DNA of 27,793 nucleotides from Anaerolineaceae bacterium UBA4781 (GTDB taxonomy: Bacteria; Chloroflexota; Anaerolineae; Anaerolineales; Anaerolineaceae). The DNA is taken from positions 1-27,793 of the forward strand of contig DHHD01000065.1 in NCBI GenBank assembly GCA_002403105.1. The letters are read 5' to 3'. Below are positions 7,164 through 15,234 of this stretch, piece by piece. Made by a program: the position numbers and the translations under genes. Below the pieces are notes generated by a model. That model made no database searches. It was not told where the DNA came from and saw only the letters and a program-made list of their open reading frames with translations. How positions within the stretch are numbered: the stretch's first letter is position 1; the number at the start of each line of letters is the position of its first letter.

Positions 7164-9071
7164 CTATCCTTTCGAGTTAACTAAAATCCGTTTTTTGAAT
7201 GGCGAGAATTCATTTTTTCCACCTTCATAAAAACGTCTGAAGAATTCTACATACTGCAAACGCAAGCTTTGAATGGTTGGGCTGAAGGCAGCCATGATGA
7301 TGTTGAGAGAATGGATCAAAACAGCCACCAGAATTCCAACGAACACATTGCCGATCATCCCTACCATGTCATTCGCCACTTTTGCCAGAAACACAGAGGC
7401 CAGACCAAGTGCAGCGATACGTAAATAGGAAAGGATATTCCCCAGCAGCCCTATGAATTCAATAGGACCAAGGATCACGCCGGTTTTCCCATAAGAAATT
7501 CCTAATAGGATGATGCCCATCCCCAGAAAACAATATCCCACAATATTCACACCTGCAGGTAAGATCTTTAATATCGTACCTACCATTACCAATAGACCGA
7601 TCAACCCGATAAACATCCCTCCCTTTTCAAACAGATGGTTTTTATTCTTATGCTTGATGGCATTTCCAATTCCCAGGATCAACCCAAATAGAATATGAAC
7701 AACACCCACACCGATCGCCATATACAGCAGCGTTAAAGCACTCCCCGAATCAGTGCGATCAAGCAAGATGGGTTTTAGGCCAATACTGCTGCCCAGCGTG
7801 CCTAAAAATTCACCAAATAGAAAACCAAAAATGATTGACCAGATCGATCCAACCATGATTGTTCGAACTAGGTCTCCAAATATACCTGTTTTGATTTTTT
7901 TTGATAAGAATAAAGTGAGCAGGAACAGGATTACGCCATATGCTACATCACCCACCATCATCCCAAAAAAGATGGGCATGAATACAGCAATAAGGGTACT
8001 GGGATCAATATCAGAATAAGCCGGAATGGCTCGCATTTTTGTAAGATTCTCAAAAGGTCTGATGCTTTTGGGATTATCCAAGGCAACCGGTATTTTCTTA
8101 TTCAGCTCTTTGGGAATTTCCAGTTGATTAACGACCAGGTCATTTCCAATGCTCTCCCGTAGTTGGTCTTTTAGATTCTGGAACTCGTCATTTGGAATCC
8201 ATCCATAAACTGTAAAAGTAAACTCTGTTTCACCAATGCGTGAGTAAATTTCATATTCATCCAGAAAGTTTAAACAGGTGATCTGCCAGTTGTGCAGAAA
8301 AGGCCCCCAGGTACTGGCAAGCTCGTGGAATTGATCTTCCAAAGCATCCAGTTCTTTATGATCATTCTCGATTTTCTTTTCGATCCTATCTTGTGCTTCG
8401 GAAGCTGAAAGGAGTGTATATTCCTCGGGCAGAACGAGCTGTGTAATCTTTTCTTTCTTCAGATAATCTTCAACAGAAACAATAAATTCACGCGGTAGAA
8501 CCCCAATTAATGCATTGGTTGATTCGGCTACTTTTACAACCGCCATTTCAAATTTACCTTGCGTCATAGAGTGCAACTGGTTGATCAACATATTCATGGA
8601 ATGTGTTTGGGTGGTATGCAGCAGAGCGCCAATTGTCGCATTGCCGGGTTTCCGTGCAGATTCCGGAAACAGAGGAGCCATTAACTTTAGAATCTCTTGA
8701 TATTTTGAAAGTAAAACCAGATCTTCCTGCAGGCTGGTTCGATTCTGGGTAAATTGTTGAACAATAGTGGTGACCTGATCTACTTTTTCCCCGATCTCAT
8801 CAGTCTTTGAGTTATCTTCCAGATTCTCTGGAACCACCGCAAAATACTTTTTGAAAAGATCCTCCAGCCCATTGATCTTGGCATTAATCAATTCGATTTT
8901 CTCGCGCTTTTGGGTCATGTCATACGTCAGGTTAATGGGCTGCAAGAGAATATTTGAAAGTGATCGAATATCCTCAATTTGCATGATTCCTAAATTATGT
9001 AATTGATGGATGGTATCTTGAAGATCTTTTTTTAATCCGATGATTTCAATTCTTGCCATTTTGCGAATCAT
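7164..9071 (-). CDS. atpI: V/A-type ATP synthase subunit I (stator, a-type)
   Basis: Membrane stator that, with the K ring, forms the ion path and anchors the peripheral stalks. The first half (about 1-355) is a soluble arm with coiled-coil stretches (about 45-125 and 220-250). The second half holds about seven or eight hydrophobic helices beginning near residue 365 (MPIFFGMMVGDVAYGVILF) and including LSYLRIAALGLA. In this last block Arg551 is the conserved arginine that faces the ring glutamate. The protein, 635 residues, is of normal length. The start at 9071 is supported by AAGGAG 7 bases upstream; it overlaps the preceding stalk gene by 26 bases. An inner Met four codons later is less well placed for that ribosome site. 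Confidence 0.95.
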   Translation of the reverse strand: MIRKMARIEIIGLKKDLQDTIHQLHNLGIMQIEDIRSLSNILLQPINLTYDMTQKREKIELINAKINGLEDLFKKYFAVVPENLEDNSKTDEIGEKVDQVTTIVQQFTQNRTSLQEDLVLLSKYQEILKLMAPLFPESARKPGNATIGALLHTTQTHSMNMLINQLHSMTQGKFEMAVVKVAESTNALIGVLPREFIVSVEDYLKKEKITQLVLPEEYTLLSASEAQDRIEKKIENDHKELDALEDQFHELASTWGPFLHNWQITCLNFLDEYEIYSRIGETEFTFTVYGWIPNDEFQNLKDQLRESIGNDLVVNQLEIPKELNKKIPVALDNPKSIRPFENLTKMRAIPAYSDIDPSTLIAVFMPIFFGMMVGDVAYGVILFLLTLFLSKKIKTGIFGDLVRTIMVGSIWSIIFGFLFGEFLGTLGSSIGLKPILLDRTDSGSALTLLYMAIGVGVVHILFGLILGIGNAIKHKNKNHLFEKGGMFIGLIGLLVMVGTILKILPAGVNIVGYCFLGMGIILLGISYGKTGVILGPIEFIGLLGNILSYLRIAALGLASVFLAKVANDMVGMIGNVFVGILVAVLIHSLNIIMAAFSPTIQSLRLQYVEFFRRFYEGGKNEFSPFKKRILVNSKG

Positions 9072-9441
9072 GGAGGCTCTCCTTCGATCGTCTACCGAGG
9101 ATAAACTCTAGGCTGATCGTTACAGCATCAGGAATAAATTGTTTCCCGCTTTCGATGATCTTCGAGGTTTCAGATTCGGATAAATGAAGTTTCTCTTCTG
9201 CCGTAGTTTTAGCTTTTGCAATACCATTTTCTACCAAACGGCTTCTGGCTCTTCTACCACTTGTGTATGCTTCTTTTTTCGAATTTGCAGCTTCTTCTTG
9301 AACAATCGCAATTTGTCGATCGGCGTCTTTTTTAGCCATCACAATATGATCAGATGATCTAACTTCAGCTTGCATAATTTTTTCAAGCAAGACAGCTGGA
9401 TCTTCTTGTGATTTCATCTCGATAATTGCATTCTTCTTCAT
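9046..9441 (-). CDS. atpH: V/A-type ATP synthase peripheral-stalk subunit (H/G type)
   Basis: First gene of the ATPase operon. It encodes a short, highly charged, almost wholly helical protein (about 131 residues from this start) with a coiled-coil region PAVLLEKIMQAEVRSSD...KKDADRQ...EEAANSKKEAYTSGRRAR, the pattern of the small stalk subunit called G in Thermus and H in archaea. It is expected to form the heterodimeric peripheral stalk with subunit E. The start is uncertain. ATG 9441 has GAGG 15 bases upstream; ATG 9417 (MKSQEDP) would give about 123 residues and also fits family length. The frame stays open to 9531, but that would cover the likely promoter. Sequence conservation in this family is low, so the assignment relies on composition and operon position. 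Confidence 0.82.
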   Translation of the reverse strand: MKKNAIIEMKSQEDPAVLLEKIMQAEVRSSDHIVMAKKDADRQIAIVQEEAANSKKEAYTSGRRARSRLVENGIAKAKTTAEEKLHLSESETSKIIESGKQFIPDAVTISLEFILGRRSKESLHDSQNGKN

Positions 9442-9478
9442 AATACTGATTATAAACCTCGCATTAAACGAACTTAGA

Positions 9479-9507
9479 ATCGTAACCCTTCCCTGATTTT
9501 CCGTCAA
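9479..9507 (-). promoter_or_regulatory. Probable promoter of the V/A-ATPase operon
   Basis: On the minus strand TTGACG (9507-9502) and TACGAT (9484-9479) are 17 bases apart, giving a leader of about 30 bases before ATG 9441. A perfect TATAAT also occurs at 9454-9449, but it lacks a good -35 partner and would give an almost leaderless transcript. This region is back to back with the lpdA promoter region. Confidence 0.45.
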
Positions 9508-9553
9508 CGTCAAGAAGTCACATAATTTCAAATCCCTTTGGATTGAAAACTAG

Positions 9554-9559
9554 TATAAT
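9554..9559 (+). promoter_or_regulatory. Possible -10 element of lpdA
   Basis: A perfect TATAAT stands 55 bases before the lpdA start in the divergent intergenic region. No convincing -35 hexamer is seen 16-18 bases upstream, so only the -10 is reported. Confidence 0.35.
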
Positions 9560-9614
9560 CGCTAAGAAAATTAGGAATCATAAGAGCTGTGTTTGAAAAT
9601 GGAGTGTTGAAATT

Positions 9615-11012
9615 ATGAAAGAATATGATGTTGTCATTATCGGAGCTGGCCCCGGGGGGTATGTGGCCGCCATCCGAGCATCGCAACTGGGTTTGAAAAC
9701 TGCCATCGTAGAAAAAAGATGGCTGGGTGGGGTATGTTTGAACGTTGGTTGTATCCCTTCCAAAGCATTGCTAAAGAACGCCGAAATCGCACGAACATTA
9801 AGAGAAGATGCCAAGGAATATGGAATTCAAGGTGAGAATCTCACCATTGACTACGGTGCCGCAGTAAAACGCAGCCGCCAAGTTTCTGATCGGTTAACAC
9901 GCGGTGTCGGTTTTTTGATGAAAAAGAATAAGATCGATGTTTATGAAGGCGGTGCATTCCTAAAAACCAAGAATCTTGTTGCAGTTGCTCTCAAAGATGG
10001 GAAAAATGAAGAGCTAAAAACAAACAATGTCGTAATTGCTTCCGGAGCTCATCCGTTCATGGGTCCTGGTTGGAATTATGATGGGAAAAAAGTCTTAACT
10101 TATGAAGATGCCATTTTACAGGAAAAACTTCCAGCTTCCATCATCATCATCGGTGCAGGAGCAATCGGGGCTGAATTTGCCACCATTTGGAGTTCCTTTG
10201 GCACCAAGGTCAGCATGGTTGAAATGCTGCCGAACATCCTCCCGCTTGAAGATGAAGAGCTGAGCAAAGAACTACAAAAGGTTTTTCAAAAACGTGGCAT
10301 TGAGATGTTCACCGGGCATCGAGTTGAAACAATTGAAACAACTGACAAAGGTGTTAAAGTCACGGTATCTGCCGAGGGGGAAAAGAAAGTGCTCGAAGCA
10401 GAACAAACCCTGGTGGCGATCGGATTCAAAGCCAATACTGAGAATTTGGGCATGGAAGGTGCAGGTGTGGTTTTAGATAAACGTGGATTCATCAACGTGG
10501 ATGCGAATATGGCAACCAATATCCCCGGTATCTGGGCAATCGGTGATGTAACCGGTAAACTGCTGCTGGCACATGCCGCTTCGGCGATGGGTATTCACTG
10601 CGCTGAAACGATCAAGGGCATAAAGAGAAAATCCATAGATTTCAACATGATCCCCAGCGCAACCTACTGCTACCCACAGGTCGCATCCTTTGGATTGACT
10701 GAAAAGGAAGCCACTGAAGCAGGAAAGGAAATAAAGAAGGGGAAATTCCCATTCCAGGCTAACGGAAAAGCACTTGGTCTTGGAGAAAGCAGCGGATTTG
10801 TGAAAGTGATCGTGGATGCCAAGTATGGTGAAATTCTTGGTGCTCACATGATCGGACCAGAAGTCTCGGAACTGCTGCCTGAATTAAGCCTGGCGCAGCA
10901 ATCAGAATTAACCATCAATGAGGTTGCAACAAACATCCATGCCCACCCCACTTTAAGCGAAGCGATCATGGAAGCTGCCGAAGATGCTCTGGGGCATGCC
11001 ATTCATATCTAG
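9615..11012 (+). CDS. lpdA: Dihydrolipoyl dehydrogenase (E3)
   Basis: Flavoprotein that reoxidises dihydrolipoyl groups of 2-oxo acid dehydrogenase or glycine cleavage complexes using NAD. Visible features: FAD-binding GAGPGG at 10-15; redox-active disulfide in GGVCLNVGCIPSK with Cys41 and Cys46; second Rossmann motif IIIIGAGAIGAEFA near 176-189; the FAD-binding WAIGDVTG near 310; and the C-terminal catalytic pair in HAHPTLSE (His444, Glu449). At 465 residues it is of normal length. GGAG lies 10 bases before the ATG. It is monocistronic here: no E1, E2 or glycine cleavage gene is adjacent, so its partner complex is not shown. A hairpin terminator follows. Confidence 0.95.
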   Translation: MKEYDVVIIGAGPGGYVAAIRASQLGLKTAIVEKRWLGGVCLNVGCIPSKALLKNAEIARTLREDAKEYGIQGENLTIDYGAAVKRSRQVSDRLTRGVGFLMKKNKIDVYEGGAFLKTKNLVAVALKDGKNEELKTNNVVIASGAHPFMGPGWNYDGKKVLTYEDAILQEKLPASIIIIGAGAIGAEFATIWSSFGTKVSMVEMLPNILPLEDEELSKELQKVFQKRGIEMFTGHRVETIETTDKGVKVTVSAEGEKKVLEAEQTLVAIGFKANTENLGMEGAGVVLDKRGFINVDANMATNIPGIWAIGDVTGKLLLAHAASAMGIHCAETIKGIKRKSIDFNMIPSATYCYPQVASFGLTEKEATEAGKEIKKGKFPFQANGKALGLGESSGFVKVIVDAKYGEILGAHMIGPEVSELLPELSLAQQSELTINEVATNIHAHPTLSEAIMEAAEDALGHAIHI

Positions 11013-11040
11013 TTAATAGCATGATTTGCTAGATCTTTAT

Positions 11041-11079
11041 TAACAATGGGTTGACCATCCGGGCCATTGTTATCTTTTT
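11041..11079 (+). terminator. Rho-independent terminator of lpdA
   Basis: TAACAATGG (11041-11049) pairs perfectly with CCATTGTTA (11064-11072) around a 14-base loop, followed by TCTTTTT (11073-11079). The tail lies only 14 bases before the secA -10 element, so the 3' arm occupies the place of the secA -35 region. Confidence 0.72.
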
Positions 11080-11089
11080 AATACCGCTA

Positions 11090-11098
11090 TGCTATAAT
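11090..11098 (+). promoter_or_regulatory. Extended -10 promoter of secA
   Basis: TGCTATAAT (11090-11098) is an extended -10 element (TG, one base, perfect TATAAT). The expected transcription start near 11105 gives a leader of about 14 bases that contains AAAGGA (11108-11113), 5 bases before ATG 11119. A good -35 is absent, as is common for extended -10 promoters. Confidence 0.6.
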
Positions 11099-11118
11099 CG
11101 CTTTCGCAAAGGAATACA

Positions 11119-14100
11119 ATGGCAAAAAAGAATTCTAGATCAATCGATAAAGCTTCTTCAGTCAAAGATTTTAAAAAGCTCGCTCCTCTTCTTTCTCAGA
11201 TCAACGAATTGGAAAACAGCTTCGAAAAATTATCCACTGAAGAACTTACCCAAAAAACTGCATTTTTCAAACAACAACTTAAAGATGGAAAAAGCCTTAC
11301 GGATATTCTGCCGGAAGCATTTGCAGCCATAAGAGAGGCCAGTAAACGAACACTTGGCCTCCGTCACTATGATGTACAGTTGATCGGCGGCATTATGATG
11401 CACCAGGGTAGTATTGCCGAGATGCGCACCGGTGAAGGAAAGACCCTGGTGGCTACTTTGCCGCTCTACCTGAATGCCCTGACCGGAAAAGGTGTTCATC
11501 TGGTTACCGTGAATGATTATCTTGCCCGGCGTGATGCCCGCTGGATGGCACCCATCTATTCCACTCTGGGCCTTTCAGTTGGTGTACTGCAAATGGCAAG
11601 TCGAACTGAGAACGGACGCATGGCTTTTCTGGTTGATCTCAATAAAAAGTCAAGCAAAGAAGAAGATGACCAATTAAAAATAGTCCCACGCCGTGAAGCT
11701 TATCAAGCCGATATCACTTATGGAACCAATAATGAATTCGGTTTCGATTACTTGCGCGATAATCTGGTCAGCCGCTTTGAAGACAGGGTTCAGCGCGGTC
11801 ACCATTACGCCATTGTAGACGAAATTGATAACATTCTCATTGATGAAGCCAGAACCCCGCTCATCATTTCTGGTTCTGCATCTGAAGATATTGCCTGGTA
11901 TGAGAAGATGGCGCGCATTGTCCACCAATTAAATGAAGAAGATTACGATTTCAATGAAAAAGATCGCGTTGTTTCTTTGACCGAAGTTGGAGAAGTGCAT
12001 GCCGAAGAGCTTTTAAATACCACCCTGCGCGATCCAGATCGACCTGAAGATATCACACCCGAACAAGCCCGCCTGCTGGGTTATTTGGAACAGGCGCTTA
12101 AAGCGCGCTTGTTGTTCGCTAAAAATAAAGACTACATCATTCAAAACGGAGAGATCATCATCGTGGATGAATTCACTGGCAGGTTAATGCCAGGCCGGCG
12201 CTGGTCAGAAGGACTACACCAGGCTGTTGAAGCAAAAGAGGGTGTACGGGTTAAAGCGGAAAATATTACACAGGCCACCATTACACTGCAAAATTATTTT
12301 CGCATGTATGAGAAACTGGCAGGTATGACTGGCACCGCTTACACCGAAGCAGAAGAATTCTATACGATCTATAAACTGGATGTAGTGCCTATTCCCACCA
12401 ATCTTGATTATTCAGCCAGCTTGCCCACTTCGGAATTGAATATCCATCAGAAAAAAGATGACGAGGGTTACCCCTACGTGTATTACACATCAACACAGGA
12501 CCCGGATCAAAAAGAAATTTTCTGGAAGAGAAAAGACTACCCCGATATTGTCTACCAGAATCGCGAAGCCAAGCTGCGTGCCATCTGCATTGAGATCACA
12601 CGTTTTAATGCCATTGGGCGACCGCAATTGGTTGGGACGACTTCCATTATTCATTCTGAAGAACTTTCAACACGTTTAAAAAGGGAACAACTTCGACTGT
12701 TGATGCAAATTTTGCTTTTAAAAGCTCTCTGGCGAGAAAAATTCGAAATTCGTGAACCTGAAAAAGCTATCTCTGAGTTGGAGATATTGAATGAGCCTCT
12801 CGAAAAATTAAATCCTTCTCAGCTCAGAAATTTAGCTCAGAAAGCCGGTATTGAGTTGCTTGCTCTTGAAAATCCAGAAAGCATCCGGTTATTGCTCAAA
12901 GAACTGCAACTTTCTGAACAGGATATCTCCAGACTGCAGCATATCTTGAATTCTGGCATCCAGCACAGGGTGTTAAACGCCCTCAAGCACGACGAGGAAT
13001 CTCAAATTATTGCCAGCGCAGGAGCTTTCGGGGCTGTCACCATCGCCACTAACATGGCAGGGCGTGGTGTGGATATTAAATTAGGTGGTGAGTTGGATGA
13101 GGAAATCCTCACCGAAGTGGTGCAGGTACTAAAAGCCAACGGGGTTGATCCATATGATATGACCCCCAAAGATATGGAAAACGCCATCAGAAAACTTGCT
13201 CCAGATCAGTACTTCGATCAAAGGGAGAGTGTGCAGGCATTTCTGGATTATATGGTGAACTTGCCCAAAGTCCGCGAAATTGGTGGCTTGCACGTGATCG
13301 GTTCTGAACGCCACGAAGCCCGCCGCATTGATAATCAACTGCGTGGTCGGGCTGCCCGTCAGGGTGACCCCGGCTCTTCCCGTTTTTACCTTTCATTGGA
13401 AGATGATCTAATGCGCTTATTCGGTGGCGACCGGGTCGAAAATTTAATGAGCTTTTTCAAACTCGATAAATCAATCCCCATCGAGAACCGAATGATCGGC
13501 AAAATGGTGGAGCAAGCGCAAGAAAGAGTAGAAGGCTACAATTTTGACGTTCGTAAACATCTGCTGGAATATGATGATGTTCTGAATGATCAACGCACCC
13601 GCATCTATGGAGAACGCGATAAAGCTATCACCAAAGATGATCTTTCCGAAGATATTTGGGGCATGGTTGAAAGCGAACTCGATAGAAGAGTACCGCTTAG
13701 TCTTGAGGAATCCCATTCACCATGGAAGTTGATCGCATTTCTGGATGAAATCCAACCTCCCATGATCAATCAGGAACAAGGTTTCAGTATTCCTTCTTAT
13801 TCCTATCATTTAATATCTAATCATTTGTTGGGTGAAATACAAAAATTGCACGATGAGTCAGAAAAAGCAGCATTTCTACAAGCTTTTACAGCGGAGGTCA
13901 TTCAAGCAGAATCTTCTTTTGTTGAAGGGAGTAATGCAGATTTTATAAAACATACTGAGATTAATTTTAAAAACCAGCTCGCCGAGCGCTATGACAGTAT
14001 GGATGCCTTTTTTGATGGCATCTCAGATAGTTCCCCCGAAGAGATCGATGAAAAAGATTTTCGTCTCCAATTGCAGAATTACGCGCACACCCGTTTGCAA

Positions 14101-15132
14101 ATCTCACAAGAAACGATTCAACAATTATTAAATGGCGATCGGGATGCAATAAAATTGTTAAAGGAACAGGTGAAAACCGGTTTGTTCTCTATTTACCTGA
14201 ATCGTACTTCCTTTACGATCAACAAACGTATAGGGGATACCATCAATCTTGAACCGCTCAAAGTGGCTGCTGGTGATTGGGATGGAGTTCAAGAATTCTA
14301 TCTATCTGAGATCAAGAAACGCTTCATTGAAAAATCAAATGCACTCCAAGCAGAGCAGTCTGAAATTGGACGCAACATCCAGGAAGCAGTGAAGAAATTG
14401 GATTCAGAGCATCTAACCGAACAACAAATCTCAACCGCTTTGTTTAGCATCACCGCCGGGAAACGCATAGCAATTAATCCACAGAACCACCAGCGTGTAA
14501 TAAAAAATGTAAACCTGCTCAATTATGCTTTCTATGCCGCCAATTTACTCGAAGGGAAGAAATCGGAAGAGATCATCCAGGATATTCTTTCCCATTTACA
14601 AAAGATCAGTGCTTCCCTTCAACATATCTTTGGAATCTTTGAGGGAAACCGGCTGGCACAATCCAATGTATCCATTCAACAGTTAAATCCAGCTTTGGTG
14701 GAGAAGATCCGGGCGAATATCCCATCATTGAAAGATGAAAATATCGCTCAACAACCAATTCAAGAACTATCATCCAAATACCAAGAAATTTTAAGAAATG
14801 TTCTTGGTAAAGAAGTTCAGAATATGCTGCACCGCCATGTGCTCTTGAGCAATATCAACAATTTATGGATCGAACATCTGACGCAAATGGAAGCACTGCG
14901 TGTCTCGATTGGGTTGGAATCGTATGCCCAACGCGATCCGCTTGTTCAGTATAAAAGCCGTTCAACAGATATGTTCAGCGAATTACTGGCAAATATCCGG
15001 CTGGGTGTCATGAGCCAGATCTTCAGATTACAACCGGTACAGAAAAATCCCGCAGTACAAGCAGAACCTGAACAAAAACAAAACCCTGCTCAAAGTTCAG
15101 AAAAACAAAAGAAGCACCGCAGACGTAGATAG
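11119..15132 (+). CDS. secA: Preprotein translocase ATPase SecA, unusually long (1337 residues)
   Basis: Motor ATPase that drives secretory proteins through SecYEG. Recognised blocks in order: N-terminal helix with EELTQKTAFFKQQL near 41-54; Walker A MRTGEGKT near 102-109; VNDYLARRDA; YGTNNEFGFDYLRDN near 201-215; Walker B VDEIDNILIDEARTPLI near 233-249; the preprotein-binding region; NBD2 VGTTSIIHSEELS near 505; TIATNMAGRGVDIKLGG near 641-657; GSERHEARRIDNQLRGRAARQGDPG near 728-752; LLEYDDVLNDQR near 815-826; and NLWIEHLTQMEALR near 1248-1261. Most SecA proteins have 800-1000 residues. Here about 90 extra residues lie at about 522-612, about 40 at about 660-715, and roughly 260 between the scaffold helix and the C-terminal block. 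The tail ends in KKHRRRR without the usual zinc motif. No frameshift is seen; the frame is continuous. AAAGGA precedes the ATG. Confidence 0.96.
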   Translation: MAKKNSRSIDKASSVKDFKKLAPLLSQINELENSFEKLSTEELTQKTAFFKQQLKDGKSLTDILPEAFAAIREASKRTLGLRHYDVQLIGGIMMHQGSIAEMRTGEGKTLVATLPLYLNALTGKGVHLVTVNDYLARRDARWMAPIYSTLGLSVGVLQMASRTENGRMAFLVDLNKKSSKEEDDQLKIVPRREAYQADITYGTNNEFGFDYLRDNLVSRFEDRVQRGHHYAIVDEIDNILIDEARTPLIISGSASEDIAWYEKMARIVHQLNEEDYDFNEKDRVVSLTEVGEVHAEELLNTTLRDPDRPEDITPEQARLLGYLEQALKARLLFAKNKDYIIQNGEIIIVDEFTGRLMPGRRWSEGLHQAVEAKEGVRVKAENITQATITLQNYFRMYEKLAGMTGTAYTEAEEFYTIYKLDVVPIPTNLDYSASLPTSELNIHQKKDDEGYPYVYYTSTQDPDQKEIFWKRKDYPDIVYQNREAKLRAICIEITRFNAIGRPQLVGTTSIIHSEELSTRLKREQLRLLMQILLLKALWREKFEIREPEKAISELEILNEPLEKLNPSQLRNLAQKAGIELLALENPESIRLLLKELQLSEQDISRLQHILNSGIQHRVLNALKHDEESQIIASAGAFGAVTIATNMAGRGVDIKLGGELDEEILTEVVQVLKANGVDPYDMTPKDMENAIRKLAPDQYFDQRESVQAFLDYMVNLPKVREIGGLHVIGSERHEARRIDNQLRGRAARQGDPGSSRFYLSLEDDLMRLFGGDRVENLMSFFKLDKSIPIENRMIGKMVEQAQERVEGYNFDVRKHLLEYDDVLNDQRTRIYGERDKAITKDDLSEDIWGMVESELDRRVPLSLEESHSPWKLIAFLDEIQPPMINQEQGFSIPSYSYHLISNHLLGEIQKLHDESEKAAFLQAFTAEVIQAESSFVEGSNADFIKHTEINFKNQLAERYDSMDAFFDGISDSSPEEIDEKDFRLQLQNYAHTRLQISQETIQQLLNGDRDAIKLLKEQVKTGLFSIYLNRTSFTINKRIGDTINLEPLKVAAGDWDGVQEFYLSEIKKRFIEKSNALQAEQSEIGRNIQEAVKKLDSEHLTEQQISTALFSITAGKRIAINPQNHQRVIKNVNLLNYAFYAANLLEGKKSEEIIQDILSHLQKISASLQHIFGIFEGNRLAQSNVSIQQLNPALVEKIRANIPSLKDENIAQQPIQELSSKYQEILRNVLGKEVQNMLHRHVLLSNINNLWIEHLTQMEALRVSIGLESYAQRDPLVQYKSRSTDMFSELLANIRLGVMSQIFRLQPVQKNPAVQAEPEQKQNPAQSSEKQKKHRRRR

Positions 15133-15163
15133 CTCTTTAAATTCTCGTTTCGCTGTACAGGGG

Positions 15164-15192
15164 TTGTCAACCGAACCAATACCCCTTATAAT
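15164..15192 (+). promoter_or_regulatory. Promoter of the S1 protein gene
   Basis: TTGTCA (15164-15169) and TATAAT (15187-15192) are exactly 17 bases apart, the best vegetative-type promoter in the window. The -35 lies inside the perfect interrupted palindrome GGTTG-T-CAACC (15162-15172), and AGGGGT/ACCCCT repeats flank the spacer, so a regulator could bind here. Confidence 0.75.
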
Positions 15193-15234
15193 CGTGCTAT
15201 TCATTATCGCATGGATGGAGTGATTGATAATATT

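Noticed and set aside
12670..12960. A frameshift or inserted element inside secA explaining the extra length
   Set aside because: The reading frame is continuous, no repeats or transposase remains are seen, and the canonical NBD2 motifs resume in frame.
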